Of a stretch of DNA of 64,000 nucleotides, positions 1-12,556 are shown one piece after another. The stretch comes from Margaritifera margaritifera (taxonomy: Eukaryota; Mollusca; Bivalvia; Unionida; Margaritiferidae), in NCBI GenBank assembly GCA_029931535.1, contig JAQPZY010001638.1, positions 3,496,501 through 3,560,500 of the forward strand. The letters are read 5' to 3'. How positions within the stretch are numbered: position 1 is the stretch's first letter; each line of letters starts with the position of its first letter. Below the pieces are notes generated by a model that was not told where the DNA came from, searched no databases, and was given only the letters and a program-made list of their open reading frames with translations. Made by a program: the position numbers and the translations under genes.

Positions 1-111
1 AAGGGACATGCAATATAAATTAAAGAGGTATAATGACAAGCGGAGCACTCCTGACCCCTTAACACACAAGTTCAGGTTTTGATTGTACCAGATATATTAG
101 GTTAGTATCCC

Positions 112-680
112 CTTTTCAGGAAAAAGAAGTAGATAAATATTGTCTTCACTTTGAGAAAATTGCTGAAAACTTGAAATGGCCAAGAGAGCATTGGACTTGC
201 TTATTACAAAGTTTATTTATTGGCAAAGCTCGTGAAGTCTACACTTCACTGTCAGTACAACAAAGCACTGATGATTATGATGTGGTTAAGGAGTACATCT
301 TGAAGGGTTATGAGTTGGTACCAGAGCCATGCCGACAAAGGTTTAGGAATTGTAGAAAAGAAAATGGACAAACTCATGTAGAATTTGCAAGCGAAAAAGA
401 ACAACTATTTGATAAGTGGTGCTCAGCCACGAAGGTTGATCAAGATTATGATAACCTCAGACAGCTTGTATTAATTGAAGAGTTCAAGAGGTGCATCCAT
501 GGTGATGTCAAGACCCATCTGGACGAGCAAAAAGTGGAAACATTGGAAAATACTGCTCACATGGCTGATGATTATTCCTTGACTCACAAAATTTCATTTG
601 TCAATAAGTCTTTCTCTCAGCAGTTTTCGGGTGAAAAACCATTTCAATCTCAAACGAGTACTTCTAAAGGACTATATTGA
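112..680 (+). pseudogene. gag: Ty3/gypsy gag (capsid region) fragment
   Basis: An open frame of about 190 codons, readable from about 112 and with its first ATG at 171, shows the helical capsid pattern of invertebrate and fish Ty3/gypsy Gag proteins of the SCAN-like type. Recognisable stretches are WPREHWTCLLQSLFIGKA, YDVVKEYILKGYELVPEP, RQRFRNCRK and EFASEKEQLFDKWC. It would form the particle shell. The zinc knuckle that should follow is displaced to about 6144, so the gene is split by intervening DNA. The stop at 678-680 lies just before the intervening DNA. Confidence 0.75.
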
Positions 681-796
681 ATAAGGGTCGTTTTCTGCCC
701 ACTCTCCAAATTTCTTCATATGGTGTATATTACAAGTATGAGGTGGTTTGATTTAATTTCGGACATAAATTTTGTGTTCACGTGAGCGTTGCCATG

Positions 797-2650
797 AAAA
801 CTTTTTTTTTTTTTTATTGAACGCAAGGTGTCAGGATTTTACGTATTACCCTACATCACCACCTGACCTGGTGTATGGGGTATTAACTTAAATTATTTTG
901 CGTCCTGATCTTTACATGTGTTCCCTACAAAACACACACACATGCACACACAGAGACTTACATTCACAATTATTGTACACAAAGTCACACTCGCGTGCAA
1001 ACCCCAAGATGTTTTAAATTGTTGACAATAGGGTCCACTTTTTCTTAAACTCGTCACTCCTGTTATTCACTTTGGCGACATATTTTTCCAGCGTTTTATA
1101 TGATAAAACACAATTTTTATAATAGTTGAGATCTGGGATTTTTGATGCACAGCGTGATCTGTATATAACATATTTTGCAAGCAAAATTAGGAAGTTAATA
1201 AGATCGTCAAAGTTGTTATTTCCTATAAAGACGTCTTTTCGTGTAATTCTAAAATTTGGGTCATAAGTTTGGATTCATTCCACCAACAGTTTCCAAAAGT
1301 GTTCAGTAACTGAACAGTCAAACAATAAGTGCTCAATTTGTTCTATTCCCTCATTACAAAAGGTACATTTATCATTATCAATTAAATTAATCTTTTTTAG
1401 AAACTGGTTTGTGGCAATACTTCTATGGAGAAATCGAAAATTAAAGCTAATCAGTTTTGTGTCTTTTGTACAAAGTTTAGCCAAAACAAAAGAGTTGGTC
1501 CATTCATTTGCACCAATTGCACACCCTAGCTGCCTGGACCAAGTTTCATGTTTACCATTTGGCTTTTGTATCTTGGTTCTTATCAGGTCTTTATAGATAA
1601 ATTTATTCTTTGGTCTTACCCTAAGGAGTGATGTTTTGTCCAAAACTACATGAAAACTATTTCCACTTTCAAAAAACCTTTTAATTTTCTTTTTCCACAA
1701 GACCGAGATGTTTGAGATAAGAGCAAAGTACTGATTGAAATTATTAGTTTGTGTTTTTTGTTTCATTTCATCAAAACTTAATAGAGATCCTTGTGTATCA
1801 AAAAGATGTTGAATAAGTACAACATCGTTTGTTCTCCACCTTGTGTATGATTTAAAATTATCTACAGTCACTAAATTAAGAATATCTTGAGACAAGTATT
1901 CATGGACAGTAGATGGTTCATTTTTCCATTGTGATAAAGCATAAATAACATCACGCCAAAAAATATTTTTAATTGATTTAGATATTTCTTTTATTTTAGT
2001 TTTTCCTTATTTAAATAACAGCGTACCTCCAAATTTTCCAAATATTTGTTCAGAAACCAGTTTTTGCCATAAACCATCTTCGTTTAGTAAAAAACGCCTA
2101 ATCCAGGAAAGTTTTATATAACACACAAATGAGTGCAAGTGAATCATATTTAATCCCCCTTCCTTAAAAGAAGCTATAAGAGTGTCTCTTTTAACCCTCT
2201 CAGTTTTACCGCCCCACATAAACTGGAAAAATAATGTATTCAGTTCCTTTTTATATGGGGTGGAGGACTTGGCAAAGCTGCAAAAAGACGAATGAATTTA
2301 GGCAAAATCAAGGACTTTATCAAAGTAATTTTTCCAATAAGGGATAAATTTCTTCTGCTCCACCAGCCAAGCAGTTTCTTTACTTCCTTTAACTTCGTCG
2401 AATAATTAAGCTCTACCATATCCTCCAAGTTCAAAGAGAAATGGAAACTGTGTTAAGAAATTATCAACGAAGATGTGCATATTTTAATATTTTCCATATA
2501 TTTCTCATCGATGCTGCCAATCCATAAACTATTCACTAAATTTAAAATGACATTATGTATTTTGATTATTTTTCTGGTATAAAGTTGCATAAAACAAGGT
2601 TTTAATCTTTTTTTAAATGACCTGAAATAAACCCGAGTAACCATGATGAA
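797..2650 (-). mobile_element. 3' fragment of an L1/Tx1-type LINE
   Basis: A minus-strand non-LTR retrotransposon tail. Its 3' end is marked by a T run on the plus strand near 799-816 (poly-A on the minus strand), and coding remnants extend back to about 2.65 kb. It lies between the gag and protease parts of the gypsy element, so it, or a larger insertion carrying it, came after that element. The 5' limit is uncertain; nothing recognisable as endonuclease or RT catalytic motifs is present, as is usual for 5'-truncated LINEs. Confidence 0.65.
1275..2434 (-). pseudogene. LINE ORF2 C-terminal region
   Basis: Three minus-strand frames (2434-2240, 2219-2007 and 1895-1275) read in order as the region after the RT domain of an L1/Tx1-like ORF2. 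The first contains WWSRRNLSLIGKITLIKSL, the usual post-RT motif. The second contains MWGGKTERVKRDTL and GGLNM. The third ends in a zinc-ribbon-like segment, CTFCNEGIEQIEHLLFDC (C-x2-C ... H-x4-C). Frameshifts separate the pieces, so no functional protein is made. The clade assignment rests on general pattern recognition only. Confidence 0.65.
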
Positions 2651-5268
2651 TAAATCTAACTTACAAAATCAAGATGAAACTGTTTTAAGCTCGTTGTAAA
2701 AATAAGTCAGTCACTGGTATAATCAAAAACTGTGTGTTTGAAACATTGTTTAGCATTGTTGGCTAATATGATTGATTATGAGGCCTTTTTAGAAGCTTCT
2801 GAGATCTCTTGTTCACCGAAAATATTGGTGTTTGTCCCCTTGTTCCTGGAATGAAAGATGTTCTTTTACCATATTTTCCTTATATTCGTGGCAACACACA
2901 CATACACATAGAACGCACGCAGATCCAAGCACGCACACGCACACACATACATATACTGTATAACATAAGACCTAAGCCTTTGAACAATTTAAAAGAACAA
3001 TTTAAAACTGGGTTGAGTCATGCGGATTTATTTTTTCTTCCTTGTCTATACCTGTCTAGTTTTATAGCGGGTATCGTGAGGATACGTATTTATTGACTTC
3101 ATAAGTCGCGTTTCCTCCTTCACGAAGCAATGTCATCTCGTACTGAAGATCCGTGTTCAACGCAAATCGTTTCTACCCTTATAAAGGTGCCCCACACAAT
3201 AAGATAAGAAAAGAAAGAAACACTAGCTTTGTCTTAAGTATTCTTTATATATTTAATTTTAAATACATATGGTTACAATAATGTATGTTATAAATTGTAT
3301 CTAAAAAATGTTTTATTTTGTGCAGCAGTGGAACACATTTCACATATTGATCTATCAAAATAGAAGAGGAAATAGCACACGCTACATGGCTCAATCGCAA
3401 TTTCAATAATATTTTCTGATATAGCGTTGAAATTAATTCTTTAGTTTGTACTTTTACTCAAAACTGCCAAAATAAAGGATTTTTATCGGAATAATATGAT
3501 CACACTGATCAACAAAATGTAATCAAATTTTGTAGCCCTTTGAACTGGTAATATTAGAGATTAGTCTTGGAAACTACCTTGCAAAATGATAATTGGAAGT
3601 GTTTCATACTTAAATTTCTGGACCCGTATTCTTGAAGCGTTTTAAATAAAACTCAAACTCTAGCGCAAAATCAGAAAACTTAGTTGAACTTTCAAGATCT
3701 ACAGGATCTTCTAAACTTCGATTCCTCTATTAGCCTGCTAAATTTTGATTACGATGATTTCCTCCACGTATAATATCTGAGTTTGGTATTTTGAGCTTAT
3801 TCTTGAGTTTCGTGCTTAACAAGTTTCAAATATAAGGAGACTAGTCTTCTTTGCTTCTCTTATCAGAAAAACAAGCGATTTTGATTGAGGTTTAATGTGC
3901 AACATTACAGGGATTCTAGGTTGGATCGATAAAATAAATGAAACAAGTACTAGTATCCCAACACATATGGTTTTATCAAGCCCAGGTTGACATACTTGCC
4001 ATGTGACAAAGTAATCTATACATTTTTGACTTGAGAAACGAAATATGTCATCTTAAGGTCTGATCATATCTAAACAGGTGTAAACCTCCATTCTAATGTG
4101 CAGAGTGCAAAACATCACCGATATCCAACTCCACACCCATTGCATGGTATCGAAGCTACTAAAAATTCTTAATTGTGTTGACGAAGGTTTAGAAACTTGT
4201 CCAGGAAAAATCTTTGTCTTTATATTTGACAGCATAATTACTCCTTTAAATGTAAAACCGTTGCAAAATGGGGTACTAAATAGCACATATCACCTTTGTT
4301 TTATTACTCCTGAGAGAGAGAGAGAGTCATTCAGTTGAGATAAAGATGTGTGCTTCTATTATTAGAGAGGCATGAAATTCACTTATGATTATGTGCTAAC
4401 AAATATCGTAGCTTTTACCAGGACTGCTGTGGAGCTGAAATACCAATATTTATTAAGCCGACAGATTTTATCCAAACAGAGTTACATGTATTTTATTCGT
4501 GCATCTACACGTAAATATTATGGCAGACACTGCGGGTTCAATTTAGCATTTGTCGAAGATATATATTCCCCATTAGATACAGGGTCGTCATGATAGGTAA
4601 AAATTAGCGTTGTAATAAAGATGGGGTTGTTTTCGCTGTTGTTGCTTTTAACGGCACTTTTAACACAGTATTGCCTATATTATGCTGGGAAATGGGAGCT
4701 AAATGCCTTTTCCAAGGACGCACTGAGGCTGGTCTTGGCGTGTATCGCCGGTTCGATATAGCCAATAATGTGCTAAAAGTGTGAAACAAATCTATTACTA
4801 TTATCTAGTTTTTATCACATTCTAAAAGTTAGTAAAATAAACAAGGCAAAAAAAAAATACTCTTCCGAAATTCGTGTGGATGTCGGACGCTTTACCAAAG
4901 TTTAGGTTCATCGGATATATTGGCTTACAATGTCTAGCTTGAAGTTGATGTGTACTTCTGTTCAACCATCCCTTTTTATACACTGACTATTTTTCCCTAA
5001 ATTTCAAATTTTGTTTTCATAGTTTTTGAGAAAATGAAGTAGCGTATACACATTTCCTATGCGGCAGACACAGTGTATACTTTATAGAACATTTGAAAAA
5101 CATTTTTTTAGTGTACTCCACGGAAGAACTGTACAGTGCGGGCCCATTTATTTTAAGTTTTAGCGTTAATACTGTTAAAACGTGCAGAATGTTCCACTGA
5201 ATTAAATTTTCCTAAATGTATTTTAACTTGGACTTTACTCTATAAGTAATAGCAATCTATATTTTCGG

Positions 5269-5307
<39 letters not shown>

Positions 5308-6100
5308 TGTGTGTGTTTGTGTGTGTATGTGTTTGTAAGCAACAATAATCTACTTATATTCCTATTAGTTATGGCATCTATTATGTGATAAATTGGCAAT
5401 GTTGAGGCACGTTAAACAAAACAACGTTACGTATTATATACACCGCTCAGATTCTGTTTACTTTGTATCGGAATCCCGGCTGGCGCCACTCCCAAAACTA
5501 GAGCCATGCGCGCAAGGCAAGCTAAAAAATGTAAAGGATAAAGAATGTAAGAAAGAAATGATTAAGATTGTTTAAAATCTCTGTTTTGTTGTTTCTTCTA
5601 AATATTTTGAGTACAATACTGGTAGGAATAGAATAAAACGCGGTGGAAACTGCAGTTCTATTTATATACGCGTAGTGGAGACTGAGGTGCCAACAGTGCG
5701 ACAGCTAATAAAACTCGTGAAGTTTTAGTTTTTAGGTATCAGCGCAATCTTGCTCCACGATGATATATTGAAACAAATTTGCTCATAGACAAAACACATT
5801 CTGCTAAAATTTCTCCGTGGAACAAGACTGCGCTCATATCTAATTTGGATTCTGAAGTTGTCAAATGCAGTATTTATTCTGCAATTCCAACACCAGCCCG
5901 TGTTCAAAGGTCGTTTATTAGCATGAAATATAAAGCTATAAACATAATGAATGTAGGAGAGTTTCAATTGTATCTTGAAAAACATATTAGACAAAGAGTA
6001 ATGACATTTAACAATATTTACTTTTTTTTATAAAAACGGGGGCAGAGAACAGTCCATATTCAATATAGTCCTTTAAAAACAGCACAACTGTTAGGTACCA
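2651..6100. other. Non-coding stretch inside the split retrotransposon
   Basis: About 3.4 kb of AT-rich sequence between the LINE fragment and the resumption of the gypsy element. I see no protein similarity in any frame. It holds an imperfect AC-rich patch near 2897-2955, a short GA run near 4312-4327 and a TG microsatellite near 5270. It may be part of a larger composite insertion, but I see no ends that define one. Confidence 0.4.
5270..5332. repeat. (TG)n microsatellite
   Basis: An uninterrupted TG tract of about 34 bases followed by an imperfect TGTGTTTGTG extension. Confidence 0.95.
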
Positions 6101-6119
6101 AACATCTGATAAGACTGAT

Positions 6120-6310
6120 TAGAAATCCTTATATCTTCTTACGTGCACTTATTGTAAAATGAAAGGGCACGTCATTTCTGATTGCTTCAGGTTGATAAAA
6201 AAGCAACAGAATAAGGATAGAGCTATTCCAAATGCTCATATTTCAAAGAGGTCAAGGTCACGGTCTTGTATTGAAAGCAATACATTTGTTGGTCAAACAA
6301 ACCCCAGTCT
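6120..6310 (+). pseudogene. gag: gag zinc knuckle and C-terminus
   Basis: A CCHC knuckle, CTYCKMKGHVISDC, is encoded at 6144-6185 (C-x2-C-x4-H-x4-C), followed by a basic segment rich in Lys, Arg and Ser. This is the nucleic-acid-binding end of a retrotransposon Gag and matches the fragment at 112-680 in orientation and family. The frame breaks before the protease. Confidence 0.7.
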
Positions 6311-6319
6311 GACTCTGTT

Positions 6320-6916
6320 TTGAAGACTTCTGAATCTTTCATGTCAGAAGGTTCTATATCACTTATTAGGGATTCTGCCAAACCTATCCCTATTAAAATA
6401 TTACCGGACACAGGAACTTCTCAGAGTCTTTTGTTATCAGGTACTTTGCCTTTGTCTGAGAAGTCTTCTTCTAGTGAAAGTGTACTTATTCAGGGAGTAG
6501 AGTGCGGCTTTGTAAATGTTTATCTCCATTTTGTTAATTTGGCATCAGACTTAGTTTCCGGACCTGTGACTATTGGGGCAGTGACTTCTTTACCTATATA
6601 AGGTATCCATTTGTTACTAGGCAATGACCTAGCGGGAGACAAGGTCGTGGTCATTCCACTTGTAACTGACAAGCCTTGTTTGGATCAAGAGGTTGATCCT
6701 ATTGAGATTGAAATCCCTTATTTGTATCCTGCTTGTGCAGTTACCAGAGCTATGGCAAAAAGAGCTCCTGAAAATGATGTTGATCAGGAAATTATTCCTT
6801 TAGCTGACACATTTATTGGTCAGTCTTTTGATGAAGTCACTTTCTCTCCTGGTATTGGGCAATCAGAAGATATTTATCCCAGTGATCATCTTTTTGCAAC
6901 TCATTCTCTATTCTAA
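6320..6916 (+). pseudogene. pro: Ty3/gypsy aspartic protease
   Basis: Two adjoining frames (6320-6601 and 6611-6916) encode a retropepsin-like segment with the active-site motif PDTGTSQSL and, later, LLGNDLAGDKV, a conserved element near the C-terminal side of these proteases. A stop (TAA at 6599-6601) separates them. The protease would cut the Gag-Pol polyprotein. The linker that follows (AVTRAMAKR) resembles the protease-integrase spacer of Gmr1-type elements. Confidence 0.65.
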
Positions 6917-6989
6917 TCAGGGTGACAAAGGACGATCACTTGTTGTCTTACAGGAACAAGAACCTTACATAAGACCAAGTCAGGGAACC

Positions 6990-7767
6990 AATACTAGCTG
7001 ACCATCATGTGTGCGTCTAATAGATTTCCAGAGGCAATTCCTTTAAGAAACATAAAAACTAAAACCATTGTGAAAGCTTTGGTGGAGTTTTTTTTTACAC
7101 TTGTTGGCCTTCCCAAATCTGTCCAGTCTGATCAAGGGTCAAATTTTATGTCTGGAATTTTTCAACAAGTTATGCATGAATTAGGCATCCAACAGTTTAA
7201 ATCTTCTGCCTATCATCCTGAAAATCAGGAGCCTTGGAAAGATTTAATCAAACATTGAAGAATATGATTCGGTCATATTGCTTTGAATCAGGAAAGGATT
7301 GGGATGAGGGTGTTCGTTTGTTGTTGTTTGCTGTTAGGGAATCAGTTCAAGAGTCGTTGGGTTTTAGTCCCTTTGAACTGGTTTTTGGACATACTGTCCA
7401 TGAACCATTGAAATTGTTGAAAGAGAAACTTCTTTCAAATGAAGATTCAAAGATTAATCTTATTGACTATGTCTCTGATTTCAAATATAAGTTGTCAACG
7501 GCCTGTGAAGTAGTAAGAACTAATCTTCACTCTACCCAGTCATAAATGAAATTAAGGTATGACAGAAATACACAGGAAAGGAGTTTTAAGCCTGGTGAGA
7601 AAGTTCTGGCTCTCTTGCCCATATCTCAAAATCCTGTTCGAGCTAAATATTATGGTCCTTATACAGTTGAAAAGAAAGTAAATGACTTAAATTATATCAT
7701 TAACACTCCTGGGAGGCGGAAACAGAAACAAGTTTGTGACATAAATATGTTAAAGGAATATTTTTAA
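6990..7767 (+). pseudogene. int: Ty3/gypsy integrase, core to C-terminus
   Basis: The rve core begins mid-domain with CASNRFPEAIPLRNIKTKTI and continues to a second catalytic Asp in VQSDQGSNFMSG and the YHPENQ strand. The catalytic Glu region is at a frameshift near 7235-7250 (ERFNQTLKNM in the next frame). The C-terminal part carries RSFKPGEKVLALLPI and the GPYTVEKKVNDLNYIINTP motif typical of Gmr1-like integrases. An in-frame TAA at 7543-7545 divides the last part. The N-terminal HHCC finger and first catalytic Asp are missing. Confidence 0.8.
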
Positions 7768-7849
7768 AGAGATAGTCCAATTAATTATTCAATTAATCTA
7801 GTTGTACCTGTCCCACACACGATGGAATACAATATGACTGCAGTGATTC

Positions 7850-8362
7850 TGGTATAACCAATCTTCGGAATTCAGAAATATTGAACAAACTGGACCATAA
7901 ACTTTCAGATCTACAACAACAGGAAAGAAATGAACTAAAACAGCTCTTACATAAGTATATGAGTACTTGTTTCATGATGTTCCAACACGAACAAATAAAA
8001 TCTATCATGACGTTGATATTGTAGATTCTACGCCTGTGAAACAGCATCCTTACAGAATGAATCCTCGCAAACAGGAATATTTTAGAAAAGAAATTCAGTA
8101 TTTACTGGAGAATGATTTTATCGAACCATGTAAAAGTAACTACGCCAGATAATACATTCCGCATGTGTACTGACTATAGAAAAGTCAACACTGTCACCAA
8201 AACGGATTCATTTCCAATGCCAAGAATGGATGATTGCATTGATACAATTGGAAATGCGAAATATGTCACCAAGTTTGACCTTTTAAAAGGATTCTGGCAA
8301 ATTCCACTCACGAAAAGGGCAAAATAAATTACAACATTTGTAACTCCAGATGGGCTGGACAA
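7850..8362 (+). pseudogene. RT: Ty3/gypsy reverse transcriptase, N-terminal part
   Basis: Downstream of the integrase, three frames give the front of a gypsy RT: the KQHPYRMNPRKQEYFRKEI segment, then FRMCTDYRKVNTVTK, then the palm motif KYVTKFDLLKGFWQIPLT. A deletion has removed the stretch between the first two (the usual SPWSSP region). The sequence is lost after FVTPDGL, before the YxDD box, so no catalytic site remains. Its place after integrase is what marks the Gmr1-like order. Confidence 0.8.
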
Positions 8363-11300
8363 TTATAGTAAAGTAATGATTGTAAGGGAGAATTATCATC
8401 CTATTGCTGATAGACGTTTGAGTGAGGACAATAATAGTAACGTGATTATTGTCCGCACTCAAACATTTAACAGCTTCAGAGTGATAATTCTATCCTACAG
8501 TCATCAGTTAGTTTATTCAGCGTTTACTTTCTCTGTCTCTAAACTTAAATACAGGGTCAAGTGGTGAGATAAAATGTGATGTAAAAATATATTGTCCTTG
8601 CTTTAAGACCATATTATGAAAAGAAACCACTCCAGAGTTAAAATAATGTTATCGAAAGAGTAACTTTCACCAAAACCTTAACATTAATATTTTTTATATG
8701 TGACCTTTACACCTAGGTAATAGGAGTGATTGAGTGCATTGCAGAATGAGTTATCTTTACTCAGTAGTGAACGATGCAAAGAATAAATAGAAACAATCAA
8801 GAAATTAAAGACACAGATGCAAATGATAACTTTCACAAAACGAGTAATCCAAATCTTTTGAGACGGTGACCTAGACGCCAAGGTTATAGTCATGTATCTG
8901 TCACACAATGAATTGTCTTTTTCAAGGCTAAAACATCCTAAGTGCAAACCGAACACAATGAGGGTTTTAAGGAAATATTAACAAATTAAAAAATGTCTCC
9001 ACTTTAATGGTATGTCCAGATTATGAATGCAGTCAATAAAGAGATGCAGTAGGTGTAAGTAAATGAAAAACTTTAACTAAAACCTTAACATAAATATTCT
9101 AAGAATGTGATCTTAATACAAAGGTTCGGTGAGAGAGATACTAAATAAAATTGTGTAACACTATAATAAATTCTCTGAAGTATGAATAAATTTATAAAGG
9201 GATTTAGAAAATAGATCTATAATCAAATGAAAAACTTTAACCAATACCTTAATGCCGATATACTTTGATCTTGGCCAAATAGTCAAGTGAGTGGGCGAGT
9301 GATATATCCGGTATGAATAAAATCTACTTAGGAAATATGAGTAAATGAACACCCTAACACATCAATTGATGACGACACTGTTGAAACCTCTGCCAGAAAA
9401 ATGCTTCGTCTCACTTTTCCACTAACATGGCTAAATTAATAAGATGTGTGTAGATTCCAACATATTTTTACATTTTACTTCGGATGAACTAGGGACAAGA
9501 AAAGCCGATAAGGTCATTTATCACATCAGTACTGTGATTTTAGGTTGTATATTTCCATGTCATCATTTTTAGATACCGCTAACAAGTTTCATAAGACCTC
9601 ATGATGTTATAAAGAACGTGATGTAAGGCTAACCCATAATGACAGGCATCAAAATGTATTGAAAAGTCATTTCATCTCAATCATCTATGAGTTTGTTTAA
9701 AAGAACCAGATTTTCTCATATTGTGATAAGCAGAATCTTAATTATAAATTAAATTTATGAAATTTGTTAAACATTTTCAATCTTTTGCTTGCAAAGGATA
9801 TATATTATTCAACTGATTGCATAAATTTAATTTTTGAAACGAGCACTCTTAAAAGAGCCTTTTTATCTTGGATTGTGTTAAGGTTCCCACCTATTTGGAG
9901 GTGGGGTGCGGGGAATTCAATAGCTTAATTTCTTTAATGCACGAAATTACATATGTGATTTGTTCTGAGCTGGTTGAAAGAGTTTGAAATGGCATAGGCA
10001 TACGCCAAGGCCGTAAGGTGTATGGGTGTAAGTGTAACAATTTCTTTTCCTTACTATGAACAAAATACAAGTGTGATTTTATATTTATTATATAACTCCT
10101 ATTTTATGCTTTCAGAATTTTTTCTCTATAAAATGTGAATGAAATTTTTAAAAAAATTGATTAAAGTTTCATTCAGTATATAGAATCATATCAAGATGTG
10201 GACATAAGTGAAAAAGCTCAATTCTGGGTACGTGAGATCAAAATAAGGATGAAATATTCGTATTGCACACTAGACCAACCATATATAATCAAATGGGTGT
10301 GTAATGAAATAAAAAAAAAATACCCAACAAAAAACAATGGTACACAGAACCATTAAAAGCGGCTGTTTAAGACAGGTGAATTTCTGAATAAAGGTTTTTG
10401 TCATTATTCGATTAGAGGACCCCCGTTAATGCAAGGCTTTGTCATTTGTTTCTCTCTAGCTGAAAAAGGATAATTCTCTATCATTATAAATAGGTAATTT
10501 TTGAACAAGTTTATCGATAGTTATTATATTAACATAAATGTGATTTTCATTATATACCATTTTTATAATAATGTAGTGACCAGAACGGTTGACTTTTAAT
10601 TGCGGTTCATGCCTATATGTGTGCTTAAGGTATACATTATACATTTATGACAGTAAAATAATATGTTGGAATATTTAACAGAAATGTATCGACATGAATA
10701 GAAGTTACATCTTAGCATAATATAAATTCAGTAGTTTTTGACTAAATTGTCCAGATTGCATAAGATAAGGATAACTGTTCTGTGCGGAGGTATATTTGTG
10801 CTTATGGAGGAAAAGCTGCCTGATGGAAATGGAGGCATTCCCTCCTATCTGCTGAAGTGGTATAGTCACCACTTGTCCCTTACTGATTTCGCTATCCTTG
10901 TAGCTCATCAAATGGAGAGTTCTGTCTGATGTATTGGTTCAACTGATCACCATGTCTCGTCGGTGTGAAGTTTATATTCCCTCTATCAGCCAGTGCAGTT
11001 GGCGCAGCCGATCAAAGACCATGCGATATAAACACAGCCAGTTAGTAGTAGGCAAAGATATCACAAACCAAAGGTTTGCGGCCGGTGCATTTGGTTTAAA
11101 TGAAAATTATCATTTAATACAGCTGGGATTCGACTGTCATTAGTGATTAAAAAAAAGCCCAAAATATTCGTTTTTGGGGATTGGAGTAAAGAAAAGGTGG
11201 CTGAACAACTCTATCGGATTATTTATTGAATAATAAAGAAGTTATATTATGTTGGTGATAGCAATTATTGTTAGAGTTAGACCATCCACTGGGTCGACAC

Positions 11301-11378
11301 ATGGAGTATCTGTTTTCCTGATCTAGCTGTCAATGATAAAACTGAACGTAAGGGTGGAGGAGGCTGAAATGGATGAAG
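8363..11378. other. Non-coding, no recognisable feature
   Basis: AT-rich DNA with no frame that resembles a protein. Two loosely similar stretches with AAATGAAAAACTTTAAC and ACCTTAAC near 9060-9090 and 9225-9250 suggest a degenerate local duplication (roughly 160 bp apart). Nothing else is assigned. Confidence 0.4.
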
Positions 11379-11729
11379 TTACTTGATCGAACATTTTTCG
11401 ATCATATTGATTGTTCCATTATTCGAAGCATCAGTATCATTTGGAATAGACAGAAATGAACAATCTATATTGTCTGTAATACAGGTTGGCTTATCTGGAG
11501 TAATATCCAAACTACCTTGGACCTGAACTCCATGTACAAATACTTGCTCATCATTGGTGGACGAATCAATCAGGTTTTGGTGGAATTTCTCTGGATATTT
11601 ATTTAGATCTTCCTTCCTATTGCATATCTTATGGCATTGGTGGCAGTACACTTGTTTGTCAGATGTTGACGATATTTGAGTGTAAATCCAATGATTGGCG
11701 GCGTTTGTAATGAATTCCATAGATGTCAC
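11379..11729 (-). CDS. Possible degenerate C2H2 zinc-finger exon
   Basis: A 116-codon minus-strand frame, the longest in this region, contains a single C2H2-like segment, VYCHQCHKICNRKEDLNKY, ending in a His a few residues on. The spacing C-x2-C-x12 is right for a classical finger, but the first His position is Tyr, so zinc binding would be impaired. The rest is Asn/Asp/Ser-rich without motifs. It could be an exon of a host zinc-finger gene, a remnant, or chance. No splice context convinces me. Confidence 0.25.
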   Translation of the reverse strand: MTSMEFITNAANHWIYTQISSTSDKQVYCHQCHKICNRKEDLNKYPEKFHQNLIDSSTNDEQVFVHGVQVQGSLDITPDKPTCITDNIDCSFLSIPNDTDASNNGTINMIEKCSIK

Positions 11730-11879
11730 ACTGCTAGACCAGTTTTTGTTGGTGTAAACTTACTTGTGCGATGTTGTTGTTATGACAAAGAGTGATGTCA
11801 TGATAATTGACATCAGCCTCGTAAAACGAGGTCGGTTATGGGAAGAGCATGGTTTCTCCAAGATAATTAAAATTCCAGC

Positions 11880-11923
11880 AAAAAAAAAAAAAAAAAAAAA
11901 ACAACAAAAAAAAAAAAAAAAAC
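11880..11923. repeat. A-rich homopolymer tract
   Basis: Two runs of A separated by an AC interruption, about 42 bases. It could be the tail of a retroposed element, but no body is recognisable upstream. Confidence 0.85.
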
Positions 11924-11983
11924 AAACACTGGGGGCCTAGACATCTATGTTATCATGCAAGGAAAAAAATAAACAAATAAAAT

Positions 11984-12556
11984 ATAATGCATGGACTCCC
12001 ATTTAAACATATATGTAGATCCCTACCTGAATTGTAGTGTGTTATTCGTGTATCCAAATATATTCTCTATTTTTACGCTCAATGTTGCTACTAAAATTCT
12101 GGTTAAGGCAAAATAATTTCTATGATCTGATTTTGAACACCGTTTGTTTAGATAATGGGGTATCCTTTTTGCTGATGTCACTGAGGTGTTCTTTTATTCT
12201 CACTTGAAATTCCCTTTTTGTCTCACCTACACATTATTTGCCACATGTGTTCCTCAGGAGGTAGTCATTAATCTTGTGTAACTTGACATATTTGGATAGG
12301 ATGTTCTGTGAGTCATAGTAACAAGGGGAGTTAATGGTTTGGGAGTAGGAGATGCTTAGCTTTTTGGCCCTTATTAATCAGGCAACCCAATTTTCTTTTT
12401 TGGTTGTTAGTCGCATATCTTCTAATGACTATTTCGCAAGCAGCAAATAACACGTAGGTGAGACCAAAAGGGAATTTTTGATACACCTATAACACACTCT
12501 TCAATTCGGATTGGGATCGATATATATGTTTAAATGGGAGTTCAGACATTTTATAT
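11984..12556. mobile_element. Inverted pair of Penelope-like element remnants
   Basis: Two related segments face each other. The minus strand at about 12,100-12,260 encodes VGETKREFQVRIKEHLSDI, a typical GIY-YIG endonuclease C-terminus of Penelope-like retroelements, preceded by a CGK motif. The plus strand at about 12,445-12,480 repeats VGETKREF. Outer arms of about 75 bp (11,984-12,056 and 12,478-12,556) are inverted repeats of each other with about 75 percent identity by eye. Head-to-head partial copies are common for these elements. No reverse transcriptase domain is left. Confidence 0.45.

Larger units (their letters stand above)
112..8362 (+). mobile_element. Ty3/gypsy (Gmr1-like) LTR retrotransposon, broken and interrupted
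   Basis: Separate pieces of one retrotransposon lie in the same orientation: gag at 112-680, a CCHC knuckle at about 6144, an aspartic protease at 6320-6916, an integrase at 6990-7767 and a reverse transcriptase at 7850-8362. Integrase precedes reverse transcriptase, the order known for the Gmr1-like group of Ty3/gypsy elements (typical gypsy order is RT then integrase). About 5.4 kb of other DNA, including a minus-strand LINE fragment, separates gag from the rest. RNase H and the end of RT are missing and every domain has stops or frameshifts. I could not find LTRs. That the two parts are one insertion is inferred from matching family and order. Confidence 0.7.
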
